Origin: Enterobacter asburiae | GTDB taxonomy: Bacteria; Pseudomonadota; Gammaproteobacteria; Enterobacterales; Enterobacteriaceae | Direction of reading: 5' to 3' | DNA length: 64,000 nt | Assembly (NCBI RefSeq): GCF_008080435.1 | Contig: NZ_VRKN01000004.1 | Location: forward strand, 248,001 to 312,000 | Part shown: positions 16,001 to 25,428 of the stretch, piece after piece | How the letters are laid out: every line of letters begins with the position of its first letter | How positions within the stretch are numbered: position 1 is the first letter of the stretch | Position numbers and translations under genes: made by a program | The notes under the pieces: model-generated | Seen by the model: the letters and a program-made list of their open reading frames with translations, nothing else | Told to the model about the DNA's origin: nothing | The model's database searches: none

Positions 16001-16079
16001 AACCCTGTTGCTCCAGTGCCTGCAAAAAATTAAGCACCAGCTGAACGACGCCAGGTGCCTGAGAAATCTGTGGGATCAT
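13023..16079 (-). CDS. ydiJ: FAD and Fe-S D-2-hydroxyacid dehydrogenase YdiJ
   Basis: This 1018-residue protein has an N-terminal FAD-binding PCMH domain (VFTPRGGGTGTNGQ), an FAD-linked oxidase C-terminal domain, a ferredoxin-like segment with CLACKACSTQCPIK, and a C-terminal CCG domain (VGCCGMAGTYGHEV). E. coli YdiJ oxidises D-2-hydroxyglutarate, a by-product of serine biosynthesis (SerA). Length and order match. It is divergent from ydiK, with 199 bases between them, and coupled to menI downstream. Confidence 0.93.
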   Translation of the reverse strand: MIPQISQAPGVVQLVLNFLQALEQQGFTGDTATNYADRLTMATDNSIYQLLPDAVVFPRSTADVALIARLATQERFASLVFTPRGGGTGTNGQALNQGIIVDMSRYMNRIIEINPEEGWVRVEAGVIKDQLNQYLKPYGYFFAPELSTSNRATLGGMINTDASGQGSLVYGKTSDHVLGVRAVLLGGDILDTQPMPVELAETLGKDNTASGRIYRTVLERCRDNRQLILDKFPKLNRFLTGYDLRHVFNDDLTQFDLTRVLTGSEGTLAFITEARLDITRLPKVRRLVNVKYDSFDSALRNAPFMVQAQALSVETVDSKVLNLAREDIVWHSVSELITDVPDKEMLGLNIVEFAGDDAELIERQVTTLCQRLDELIAQGEGGVIGWQLCNDLAGIERIYAMRKKAVGLLGNAKGAAKPIPFAEDTCVPPEHLADYIVEFRALLDSHGLSYGMFGHVDAGVLHVRPALDMCDPQQEILMKQISDDVVALTAKYGGLLWGEHGKGFRAEYSPAFFGEQLYAELRKVKAAFDPHNRLNPGKICPPEGVDAPMLQVDAVKRGTYDRQIPIAVRASWRGAMECNGNGLCFNFDVKSPMCPSMKITSNRIHSPKGRATLVREWLRLLADRGVDPLKLEQELPEKRASLRSLIERTRNSWHANKGEYDFSHEVKEAMSGCLACKACSTQCPIKIDVPEFRSRFLQLYHTRYLRPVRDHLVATVESYAPLMARAPKTFNFFINQPLVRKLSEKHIGMVDLPLLSVPSLQRQLVGHRSANMTLEQLEALTPEQKANVVLVVQDPFTSYYDAQVVADFVRLAEKVGYQPVVLPFSPNGKAQHIKGFLNRFAKTAQKTSDFLNRVAQLGIPMVGVDPALVLCYRDEYKQTLGDKRGDFNVMLVHEWLPVALEDKAVQDVSGEPWYLFGHCTEVTALPGAPAQWASVFARFGAKLESVNVGCCGMAGTYGHEVKNHANSLGIYELSWHQAMQRLPRNRCLATGYSCRSQVKRVEGNGVRHPLQALLEIIG

Positions 16080-16104
16080 GACTGTCGACCCTAATTAGAG
16101 TTGT

Positions 16105-16120
16105 ATGAAATCGTTTGCGT
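16105..16120. promoter_or_regulatory. PurR operator upstream of ydiK
   Basis: ATGAAATCGTTTGCGT matches the PurR operator consensus (ACGCAAACGTTTGCGT) at 13 of 16 positions, including the central CG. E. coli ydiK is reported as a PurR target. The site lies upstream of a TATAAT at 16152-16157 that probably serves ydiK. Confidence 0.7.
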
Positions 16121-16163
16121 GTATCTTAAAAGTTTTATCACATTTTTTTCTTATAATCTCTGC

Positions 16164-16262
16164 TGAATTACAGGCAAAATCCGCCTGTCAAAAACCGCGG
16201 AGATCATTAATGATTAAAGAGACGCGGTTTTCCGTTCCCGCCAGTCGTACTGGCGTTCTTTT
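16164..16262 (+). promoter_or_regulatory. Hairpin-rich ydiK leader with terminator-like stem
   Basis: Downstream of the TATAAT at 16152, three stems can be drawn: ACAGGC/GCCTGT (16170-16188), AAAACCGCG/CGCGGTTTT (16191-16231, long loop), and CGCCAGT/ACTGGCG with a 3-base loop (16239-16255) followed at once by TTCTTTT. The last is built like an intrinsic terminator just before the AAGGA ribosome site of ydiK, so an attenuator is possible. No known riboswitch class was recognised. Confidence 0.4.
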
Positions 16263-16278
16263 AAGGAAAGTTTCATTT

Positions 16279-17394
16279 ATGGTCAATCTTCGCCAGCCCA
16301 GGGATGTTGCGCAAATTTTGCTGTCGGTGCTGTTTCTGGCCCTCATGATTATTGCGTGTCTGTGGATTGTTCAACCCTTTATTCTCGGCTTTGCGTGGGC
16401 TGCGACCGTTGTCGTCGCCACGTGGCCTTTGCTGCTGCGCTTGCAGAAGCTGCTGTTTGGCCGCCGCGGGTTAGCCGTGCTGGTCATGACGCTTTTGTTG
16501 TTCCTGCTGTTTATTATTCCTGTTGCCCTGCTGGTGAATAGCCTGGTGGATTCCAGTGGCCCGGTTATTCGTGCCATAACCAGCGGTGACCTGACGCTGC
16601 CGGATCTGGCCTGGCTGAACAGCATTCCGGTGGTGGGCTCAAAACTTTACAGCGGCTGGCATAGCCTGCTGGAGATGGGCGGCAGCGCGCTGATGGCAAA
16701 AGTCCGCCCGTACATTGGCACCACCACCACCTGGTTTGTGGGTCAGGCGGCGCATATCGGCCGCTTTATGATGCACTGTACCCTGATGCTGCTCTTCAGC
16801 GCCCTGCTTTACTGGCGCGGTGAGCAGGTGGCTTTAGGCGTTCGTCACTTTGCCACCCGCCTGGCGGGCAAACGCGGTGACGCGGCGGTACTGCTGGCTG
16901 CGCAGGCCGTGCGCGCAGTGGCGCTGGGCGTGGTGGTCACCGCGCTGGTGCAGGCGGTGCTGGGCGGTATCGGTCTGGCGATCTCCGGCGTACCGTACGC
17001 CACCATATTCACCGTTGTCATGCTGATGACCTGTCTTGCGCAACTCGGGCCTTTGCTGGTGCTGGTACCCTGCATTATCTGGCTCTACTGGACGGGTGAT
17101 ACCACGTGGGGAACCGTGTTGCTGGTCTGGAGCTGCGTGGTCGGCACTATGGATAACGTCATTCGTCCGATCCTCATCCGGATGGGTGCAGACCTGCCGC
17201 TGATCCTGATCCTCTCCGGGGTGATTGGCGGTCTGATTGCCTTTGGCATGATTGGCCTGTTTATTGGCCCGGTGCTGCTCGCCGTCACCTGGCGTCTGTT
17301 CTCCGCCTGGGTGCATGAAATTCCGCCTCCGGGAACTGACCCGGACGTGATTTTGAGCGAACTGGAAGAGCTGGAAGAGAAGAACACGCATTAA
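16279..17394 (+). CDS. ydiK: AI-2E family membrane transporter YdiK
   Basis: This 371-residue inner-membrane protein has about eight transmembrane segments and is collinear with E. coli YdiK (370 residues). The AI-2E/PerM family includes exporters, but the YdiK substrate is not established; PurR control hints at purine metabolism. The ATG at 16279 gives the known N terminus MVNLRQPRDVAQILLS. The frame stays open upstream as far as 16105, but that part overlaps the structured leader and is not conserved in E. coli YdiK. Confidence 0.92.
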   Translation: MVNLRQPRDVAQILLSVLFLALMIIACLWIVQPFILGFAWAATVVVATWPLLLRLQKLLFGRRGLAVLVMTLLLFLLFIIPVALLVNSLVDSSGPVIRAITSGDLTLPDLAWLNSIPVVGSKLYSGWHSLLEMGGSALMAKVRPYIGTTTTWFVGQAAHIGRFMMHCTLMLLFSALLYWRGEQVALGVRHFATRLAGKRGDAAVLLAAQAVRAVALGVVVTALVQAVLGGIGLAISGVPYATIFTVVMLMTCLAQLGPLLVLVPCIIWLYWTGDTTWGTVLLVWSCVVGTMDNVIRPILIRMGADLPLILILSGVIGGLIAFGMIGLFIGPVLLAVTWRLFSAWVHEIPPPGTDPDVILSELEELEEKNTH

Positions 17395-17402
17395 GTTTTT
17401 TT

Positions 17403-17433
17403 GCCGGGTGGCGCTAACGCTTACCCGGCCTAC
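17403..17433. repeat. REP palindrome after ydiK
   Basis: GCCGGGTGGCG...TTACCCGGCCTAC is a full REP unit with the usual hairpin and CCTAC tail. It lies just after the ydiK stop, where REP units often shield the 3' end of the message. Confidence 0.85.
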
Positions 17434-17445
17434 ATTCCCCCTCAG

Positions 17446-17470
17446 AATACTTTAACGCTGCTAAAGTATT
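17446..17470. repeat. 9-bp inverted repeat between ydiK and rprA
   Basis: AATACTTTA (17446-17454) and TAAAGTATT (17462-17470) are perfect inverted arms around a 7-base loop. The stem is AT-rich with no T run, so it is a weak terminator at best. It might instead be a protein-binding site upstream of rprA. Confidence 0.35.
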
Positions 17471-17555
17471 TATTCATTACCCACTGGTCAGACCCGCCCT
17501 TTTAGCAGTAAGTCTGCTATTAACCTCAAGAAATCTTTACGTCTCTTAAACTATT

Positions 17556-17570
17556 GAGACGAATCCGATC
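17556..17570. promoter_or_regulatory. Candidate RcsB box of rprA
   Basis: The stretch GAGACGAATCCGATC lies about 34-48 bases before the rprA start and corresponds in place and sequence to the RcsB-activated element I recall from E. coli rprA. A -10 element (TACTAT, 17592-17597) lies at the right distance from the start at 17604. Confidence 0.55.
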
Positions 17571-17603
17571 GACGCTAAATAACACAATGCCTACTATTAG
17601 CAC

Positions 17604-17709
17604 ACGGTTATAGATCAACACCTTGATTTATAAGCATGGAAATCCCCTGAGTGAAACAACGAATTGCTGTGTGTAGTCTTTGCCCATCTCCCACGATGGG
17701 CTTTTTTTT
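17604..17709 (+). ncRNA. rprA: Small regulatory RNA RprA
   Basis: The sequence from ACGGTTATAGATCAACACC to the T run matches E. coli RprA nearly base for base, including GGAAATCCCCTGAGTGAAAC and the final GCCCATC...GATGGGC terminator hairpin. RprA is an Hfq-dependent RNA of about 106 bases that frees the rpoS ribosome site and represses csgD and other targets; the Rcs phosphorelay activates it. Its place after ydiK is as in E. coli. The convergent glycosidase gene ends 8 bases beyond it. Confidence 0.95.
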
Positions 17710-17716
17710 ATCCTGA

Positions 17717-20092
17717 CTACGCGCGCTTAACCTCACAGCTACTGAGCATCCGCCACTCAGCGGACAGCACCCGCGTTTCCCCTGTCACATTGACCGTTAC
17801 CACATCACGGATATCCGCCGACGATGCGCCCACCTGTAGCTCAAACTCCCCCGGCTCAACGATGCGTTTCCCGTCGCGACGGGTAAAGTTAAACATCTCA
17901 ACCGGCAGCGTAAAGGTGAGCGTGGCGGTTTCGCCCGGCGAGAGCGTGACGCGCTGGAAGGCCTTCAGCTCCTGAAGCGGCCGCACCTGGGTGGCGACCT
18001 TATCCCTGACGTAAACCTGCACCACCTCACTGCCGCTGCGCTCTCCGGTATTGGTGATATCCACACTCAGCGTCACCTCGCCGTCGACCGGCACGCGACT
18101 TTCAGCTACGCGGGCAGCCCCCCAGCAAAACGTCGTCCATCCAAGACCAAAACCAAACGGGTAGCGGGCACCGAAATGGAACGCAAACGGCGTGCCGCCG
18201 CTTTTCAGCTTGTGGTTGTAGTAATACGGCATTGCCCCAGCGCTTTTCGGCACGCTGACCACCAGCCGACCCTGCGGCTCCGCACGCCCCGTTAGCACGT
18301 CCGCAATCGCCCAGCCCCCTTCCTGCCCTGGCGCCCAGGCCATCATCAGCGCCGCGACCTTATCCTCCAGCCCCTGAAGGTTGTACGGGCGCCCCCCGGT
18401 CATGACAACGATCACCGGCTTGCCCGTCGCCACCAGCGCCTCGAGCAACTGCTGCTGCACGCCCGGCAGGTTTAATGAGTCGGTATCGGAGCCTTCACCG
18501 ACCGTGCCGCTCTGGAACAGCCCGGCGAGATCGCCCACGCAGGCCACCACCACGTCACTCTCTTGCGCTGCGTTTACCGCCTCGGGGATCAGGACGGTAC
18601 TTTGCGATACCGGCGACTGCTGCATCGGTTTGCCGCCGCTGTCGCCCGGGAAGACCGGCGCGCCCGCCATCCGTTTTTCGATGATGTGGCACCCTTTGGC
18701 ATAGCGCACGTTCGATGCGCCAAGGTACCGCTCCAGGGCCGCGCGCGGGGTCGTGACCTGCGAGGTCTCTTCCACCATATCGCTGATGATCAAATGCACC
18801 GGGAAGCTGTAGCCGCTCAGTAACGCCAGCGGATCGTCTGCCGTCGGCCCCACCACCGCCACGCGGGGTTTGCCGCCAAGCGGTAAAATGCCGTTGTTTT
18901 CCAGCAGCGTGATAGATTTCGTCGCCACCTCCCGCGCGACCTGGCGGGTCATATCGTTTTGCAGATCGATACCGTTTTCATCCGCGTACGGTTTTTCAAA
19001 CAGGCCAAGGCGGAATTTTTCGGTCAGCACGCGCGCCACGATCTCATCGACTTTCGCTATAGAGATCAGCCCGCGCTCTACCGCTTCCGCCAGATGCCGC
19101 GCGCAGTCGTCTTTCGGCAGCTCAACGTCCAGCCCGGCGTTAAACGCCAGCGCAGCAGATTCGGCCGCATCGTGGGAAATCCCATGATGCTGGTGCAGCA
19201 GGCTGACGCCGCCGTAATCCGCCACAATAATCCCGTCGAATCCCCACTGTTCGCGCAGGACGGTGGTCAGCAGGAAGCTGTCGCTGTGCCCCGGTTGGTT
19301 GTCGATATCGTGATAGGCCGGCATCACCGAACCGGCGTTTGCCAGCTTCACCGCCATTTCAAACGGCAGCAGGAAGGTGTCGTTCAGCTCGCTGAACCCC
19401 AGGTGGACAGGCGCATGGTTGCGCGCCCCTTCGCTGAACGAGTGACCCACGTAATGTTTCAGGGTCGCCAGCAGGTCGCGTTTATCGCCCTGTAAGCCCT
19501 TTACGTAGGCGGTCGCCATCACGCCCACCAGCCAGGGATCTTCCCCGAAGGTCTCTTCGGTTCGCCCCCAGCGCACGTCGCGGGACACGTCCAGCACCGG
19601 CGCCAGTCCCTGCTGGCAGCCGACGGAGCGCGCCTCTTTGCCAATCTGCTCTGCCGCTCGCTGCACAAGTTCCGGGTCCCAGGTCGATCCGTAATTCAAT
19701 GACGACGGGAACAGGGTGGCGTCTTTGCACAGCAGCCCCACCAGACACTCTTCATGAAACAGCGCCGGGATGCCAAGACGCATCTCTTCCATCATCATGC
19801 GCTGCAGGCGGTTGGCGGCGCGCACGCCGGTTTTCGCATCAACGATGTGGGTACCCAGCGGACGCGTGATCTGCCCGACGCCCAGCTTCAGCCGTTCGCT
19901 GAGCGCAGCCTGCTCGCTCACGCCGGCAAATTCATCACTCAGATCGCTTCGCTCACGGTGGTTGCCGTTTTCATCGAGGATCAGCCAGTACGCATGCATC
20001 TGGGCGAACTTCTCTTCCGGGGTCATACGCGCCAGTAAATCGGCGACGCGTTCTTGCACGGGACGTCCCGCGTCCTTATAGATAGCCGTCAT
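17717..20092 (-). CDS. Cytoplasmic GH3 beta-glycosidase
   Basis: This 791-residue glycoside hydrolase family 3 enzyme has the (beta/alpha)8 domain with the nucleophile aspartate at about D292 (GFDGIIVADYGG), the substrate-site KHYVGHS near 212-217, a second alpha/beta domain and a C-terminal fibronectin III-like domain (SGSEVVQVYVRD). There is no signal peptide, unlike periplasmic BglX. The start overlaps the ribosome site made by the end of the symporter gene (stop three bases before ATG), so the two are translationally coupled. Substrates are probably imported beta-glucosides or beta-xylosides; sequence alone does not say which. Confidence 0.88.
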   Translation of the reverse strand: MTAIYKDAGRPVQERVADLLARMTPEEKFAQMHAYWLILDENGNHRERSDLSDEFAGVSEQAALSERLKLGVGQITRPLGTHIVDAKTGVRAANRLQRMMMEEMRLGIPALFHEECLVGLLCKDATLFPSSLNYGSTWDPELVQRAAEQIGKEARSVGCQQGLAPVLDVSRDVRWGRTEETFGEDPWLVGVMATAYVKGLQGDKRDLLATLKHYVGHSFSEGARNHAPVHLGFSELNDTFLLPFEMAVKLANAGSVMPAYHDIDNQPGHSDSFLLTTVLREQWGFDGIIVADYGGVSLLHQHHGISHDAAESAALAFNAGLDVELPKDDCARHLAEAVERGLISIAKVDEIVARVLTEKFRLGLFEKPYADENGIDLQNDMTRQVAREVATKSITLLENNGILPLGGKPRVAVVGPTADDPLALLSGYSFPVHLIISDMVEETSQVTTPRAALERYLGASNVRYAKGCHIIEKRMAGAPVFPGDSGGKPMQQSPVSQSTVLIPEAVNAAQESDVVVACVGDLAGLFQSGTVGEGSDTDSLNLPGVQQQLLEALVATGKPVIVVMTGGRPYNLQGLEDKVAALMMAWAPGQEGGWAIADVLTGRAEPQGRLVVSVPKSAGAMPYYYNHKLKSGGTPFAFHFGARYPFGFGLGWTTFCWGAARVAESRVPVDGEVTLSVDITNTGERSGSEVVQVYVRDKVATQVRPLQELKAFQRVTLSPGETATLTFTLPVEMFNFTRRDGKRIVEPGEFELQVGASSADIRDVVTVNVTGETRVLSAEWRMLSSCEVKRA

Positions 20093-20095
20093 GTT

Positions 20096-21496
20096 TTACT
20101 CCTGTAGTGCGGAAGGGGTTGCCGGGCTGAGCTGCCCCGCTTCGGGTCTGACTTCACGCTTGCTGGCCAACTCCCGGGCGATGGAATCCACCAGCCGGCT
20201 GTTGAGCTTGTAGATGGCAAGAAGCGCGACCATGCAGAGGAACAACGCGCACGGGATAAGGGTGAACAGCGCGTTGATGGTCGAGAGAACATGCGGCGCC
20301 TGGGTAGCCTGTCCTGGGGCGTAATCCACCATGCCGAGCACCCAGCCGACCACCGCCCCACCTAGCGCCAGGCCAAACTTGATGGCAAACAGCGCGGTGG
20401 AGAAGACCAGCCCGTCCAGGCGGCGACCGCTGCGATGTTCTTCGTAGTCGACCACATCGGAGAACATGGTCCACTGCAGCGGCGTAGTGAGGTTTTGAAT
20501 AAAGCTAAAGACGATGTTAAGGCCAAAAATCAGCCACACCTGCGAAGGAGGCAGGAAGAAAATCAGCGCGCCGAAGATGACGAAGGAAATTATCGTCCAC
20601 TGATAGGCGCGTACGCGGTCAAATTTCCCCAGCAGCCGTTCAGATAATAATGCGCCGCTTAAGGAAGCCACCATCCCTGAAACAATAAAGGCAAAAACCA
20701 GATCCGGACGCAACAACACATAGTTCACGTAATACATAGTGGCGGAACCGCGCGTCACCACCGCCGTTAACAGCAAAATATTAAACAGGAACACAATGCG
20801 CCACTGGCTGTTCCCGGCCAGCAGCTTTAAATCGGTGAGCATGGAGCCGGAGGTATCATTGCGCGGGGAATAACGCTCGCGGGTCATCAGGAAGCAGCAG
20901 AAGAATAAAATAATGCCCAGCAGCCCCATCAGACTCATGGCATAGAAATAGCCTTTCTGTACGTTTCCTTGCCCCAGCTGCGCCACCAGCGGCAGAGCAA
21001 TTACCGTCACAATCAACCCGCCGATAAACGACAACCCAAACCGCCAGGACTGCAGAGAGTGACGCTCGCGCGGGTCTAACGTCAGCGCACCAGGCATAGC
21101 GCAGTAAGGCACGTTAATCGCCGAGTAGATCAGGCTTAAGATGGCGTAAGTCACGCAGGCATAGACAATTTTACCTGTAGGCCCGACATCCGGCACATAG
21201 AACGTAATCAGACAACTGACGCCAAACGGAATCGCAAACCACAGCAGCCAGGGACGGAAACGTCCGTGACGCGTCCGGGTGCGGTCGACCAGCGCGCCAA
21301 TGCACGGGTCAACAAGCGCATCGACCACGCGCACCACTAAAAACATGGTGCCCATAACCGCGGCGGGCAACCCAAAAACGTCGGTGTAAAAATAAGCGAG
21401 AAATAACGTTGCCGTTTGCCAGACCAGCGCGCTGGCCATATCGCCTAAGCCATAGCCTATTTTATCTTTGGTACGCAATACAGAGGAGAGTGTCAT
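20096..21496 (-). CDS. GPH-family sugar/cation symporter
   Basis: This protein (466 residues from the ATG at 21496) has twelve predicted membrane segments and the GPH signature (KIGYGLGDMASALVWQTATLF; VDRTRTRHGRFRPWL), like MelB, XynT and YicJ. It probably imports a beta-glycoside with a cation for the GH3 enzyme encoded next. The frame is open upstream to 21577, but family members start at MTLSSVLRTKDKIGYG. No regulator gene is adjacent. Confidence 0.9.
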   Translation of the reverse strand: MTLSSVLRTKDKIGYGLGDMASALVWQTATLFLAYFYTDVFGLPAAVMGTMFLVVRVVDALVDPCIGALVDRTRTRHGRFRPWLLWFAIPFGVSCLITFYVPDVGPTGKIVYACVTYAILSLIYSAINVPYCAMPGALTLDPRERHSLQSWRFGLSFIGGLIVTVIALPLVAQLGQGNVQKGYFYAMSLMGLLGIILFFCCFLMTRERYSPRNDTSGSMLTDLKLLAGNSQWRIVFLFNILLLTAVVTRGSATMYYVNYVLLRPDLVFAFIVSGMVASLSGALLSERLLGKFDRVRAYQWTIISFVIFGALIFFLPPSQVWLIFGLNIVFSFIQNLTTPLQWTMFSDVVDYEEHRSGRRLDGLVFSTALFAIKFGLALGGAVVGWVLGMVDYAPGQATQAPHVLSTINALFTLIPCALFLCMVALLAIYKLNSRLVDSIARELASKREVRPEAGQLSPATPSALQE

Positions 21497-21605
21497 TGTT
21501 ATTTGCCTTTTTATCAGGTTAAAACGTATTTCAACCAGTTGCGCATCATCTGAAGGGAAATGCGCAGTAAGGCTCAAGTATTAGCAACGGTTTGCGCGCT
21601 AACAA

Positions 21606-21625
21606 TTGTCTAAATTGACAGACAA
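21606..21625. promoter_or_regulatory. Operator-like inverted repeat upstream of the symporter
   Basis: TTGTCT (21606-21611) and AGACAA (21620-21625) flank eight AT-rich bases about 110 bases before the symporter start. A nearby TTAGC...GCTAA pair is also present. These may be regulator sites for the two-gene glycoside operon; the factor is unknown. Confidence 0.35.
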
Positions 21626-21684
21626 ATTATGATATTTGGTTTTTTGTTTTATTTGTGATGAGGAGCAAATTCGGGGGAAATAAA

Positions 21685-21714
21685 AAAGGCGAGGAGATAT
21701 CTCCTCGCCTTTTT
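21685..21714. terminator. Intrinsic terminator of ppsA
   Basis: AAAAGGCGAGGAG and CTCCTCGCCTTTT form a 13-bp stem around ATAT, followed on the minus strand by a T run. It lies 14 bases after the ppsA stop. Confidence 0.92.
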
Positions 21715-21728
21715 AAGCTTGTCAGCGG

Positions 21729-24107
<2,379 letters not shown>

Positions 24108-24442
24108 CGAAACAATCCTTTTGTGATATTTGATCGGAGTAAGTAACACCTGACTACGTATTTATACTGGCATATTTATTAGCGCTAAAAAAACGGTGAA
24201 TCGTGTAAGCAATTTAAAATTTCAACTTTTCGGATACTTTCCCACCAGGCATTAACCCGATGATTCCTATATATTCAGCCAGAAACCCCAAAAATAAAGT
24301 CGCTATTTGAAAAATGAAATCCACTTTTCAGGAAAATCAAAAACACCGTTTCATTTATAATTAAGATAAGTTCTTTGCTGTGTAATTTACTTTTTTAATT
24401 TATGCTTTCAGGCAATTAGGTCTGATATTCAGGGTGAATAAA
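24108..24442. promoter_or_regulatory. ppsA-ppsR divergent intergenic region
   Basis: These 335 bases between the two divergent genes hold both promoters. Apart from the Cra-like site at 24195 the stretch is AT-rich, and I could not fix -10/-35 pairs with confidence. Confidence 0.5.
24195..24208. promoter_or_regulatory. Cra (FruR) operator of ppsA
   Basis: GGTGAATCGTGTAA fits the Cra consensus (TGAAWCGNTNNA) and lies about 90 bases upstream of ppsA. E. coli ppsA is activated by Cra, so the site fits gluconeogenic control. Confidence 0.6.
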
Positions 24443-25276
24443 ATGGATAGTGCTGTCGATCGCCACGTTTTTTATATTTCTGATGGTACGGCGATCACCG
24501 CCGAGGTCCTGGGCCACGCGGTGATGTCGCAGTTTCCCGTTTCGATTAACAGCATCACGCTGCCGTTTGTCGAAAACGAGAGCCGCGCCAAAGCGGTGAA
24601 GGACCAGATTGACGCTATCTACCAGCAGACCGGCGTCCGCCCGCTGGTGTTCTACTCCATTGTTATCCCGGAAATTCGCAGCATCATTCTGCAAAGTGAA
24701 GGGTTTTGTCAGGATATCGTGCAGGCGCTGGTGGCACCGTTGCAGAGCGAGCTTAAGCTCGACCCGACTCCTATCGCTCACCGTACCCATGGGCTGAACC
24801 CCGGCAACCTGATTAAGTATGACGCGCGTATCGCCGCCATCGATTACACCCTGGCCCACGATGACGGCATTTCAATGCGCAACCTCGACCAGGCGCAGGT
24901 CATTTTGCTTGGCGTGTCGCGCTGCGGCAAAACCCCGACCAGCCTCTATCTGGCGATGCAGTTTGGCATTCGCGCGGCAAACTACCCGTTTATTGCCGAC
25001 GATATGGATAACCTGGTCCTGCCCGCTGCGCTCAAACCGCTACAGCACAAGCTGTTTGGCCTGACCATCAACCCGGAACGCCTTGCGGCCATCCGCGAAG
25101 AGCGCCGTGAGAACAGCCGCTACGCCTCCATGCGCCAGTGTCGGATGGAAGTCTCCGAAGTGGAAGCGCTGTATCGCAAAAACCAGATCCCGTGGCTGAA
25201 CAGCACCAACTATTCGGTTGAAGAAATTGCCACCAAAATTCTCGACATCATGGGGCTTAATCGCCGCATGTACTAA
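24443..25276 (+). CDS. ppsR: PEP synthase regulatory kinase/pyrophosphorylase
   Basis: PpsR (YdiA) switches PpsA off by ADP-dependent threonine phosphorylation and on by phosphate-dependent removal. The 277-residue protein matches E. coli throughout, with the DUF299 P-loop [10 protein letters not shown] (about residue 155) and the start [17 protein letters not shown]. The ATG at 24443 is preferred over the GTG nine bases earlier because it gives the E. coli length. The stop codon lies inside the TrpR operator of aroH. Confidence 0.97.
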   Translation: MDSAVDRHVFYISDGTAITAEVLGHAVMSQFPVSINSITLPFVENESRAKAVKDQIDAIYQQTGVRPLVFYSIVIPEIRSIILQSEGFCQDIVQALVAPLQSELKLDPTPIAHRTHGLNPGNLIKYDARIAAIDYTLAHDDGISMRNLDQAQVILLGVSRCGKTPTSLYLAMQFGIRAANYPFIADDMDNLVLPAALKPLQHKLFGLTINPERLAAIREERRENSRYASMRQCRMEVSEVEALYRKNQIPWLNSTNYSVEEIATKILDIMGLNRRMY

Positions 25277-25287
25277 TATGCTAGTAC
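25270..25287. promoter_or_regulatory. TrpR operator of aroH
   Basis: GTACTA and TAGTAC (25270-25275 and 25282-25287) are perfect arms around ATATGC, matching the TrpR consensus. The site overlaps the ppsR stop codon and lies about 142 bases before aroH, the tryptophan-regulated DAHP synthase gene. Confidence 0.85.
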
Positions 25288-25322
25288 ATTAGCTCAGATT
25301 CAGGTATCATCATCTGCAACCA

Positions 25323-25340
25323 CGGGGCGGTGTCGCCCCG
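25323..25340 (+). promoter_or_regulatory. GC-rich hairpin in the aroH leader
   Basis: CGGGGCG and CGCCCCG form a 7-bp stem with a GTGT loop. No T run follows, so it is not a complete intrinsic terminator. It may be the 3' end structure of ppsR or a leader stem in the aroH message. Confidence 0.4.
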
Positions 25341-25428
25341 AACTTGAAATCAGCAGGGATTGGTTTAAGGTGATGCCCATCACTTCCCGGTAGTCTGCCG
25401 ATGAAGCAAAAATTTTCTGAGACATTCC

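Noticed and set aside
16170-16262. Known riboswitch (guanidine mini-ykkC, purine) in the ydiK leader
   Set aside because: The loops lack the paired ACGR motif of mini-ykkC and the purine aptamer core is not visible, so only a generic structured leader is reported.
16105-16278. N-terminal extension of YdiK
   Set aside because: The in-frame upstream codons coincide with the PurR box and leader hairpins and have no match to the E. coli N terminus, which starts at 16279.
25323-25340. aroH leader hairpin as an attenuator
   Set aside because: No T run and no leader peptide with tryptophan codons could be found; TrpR control is sufficient to explain regulation.
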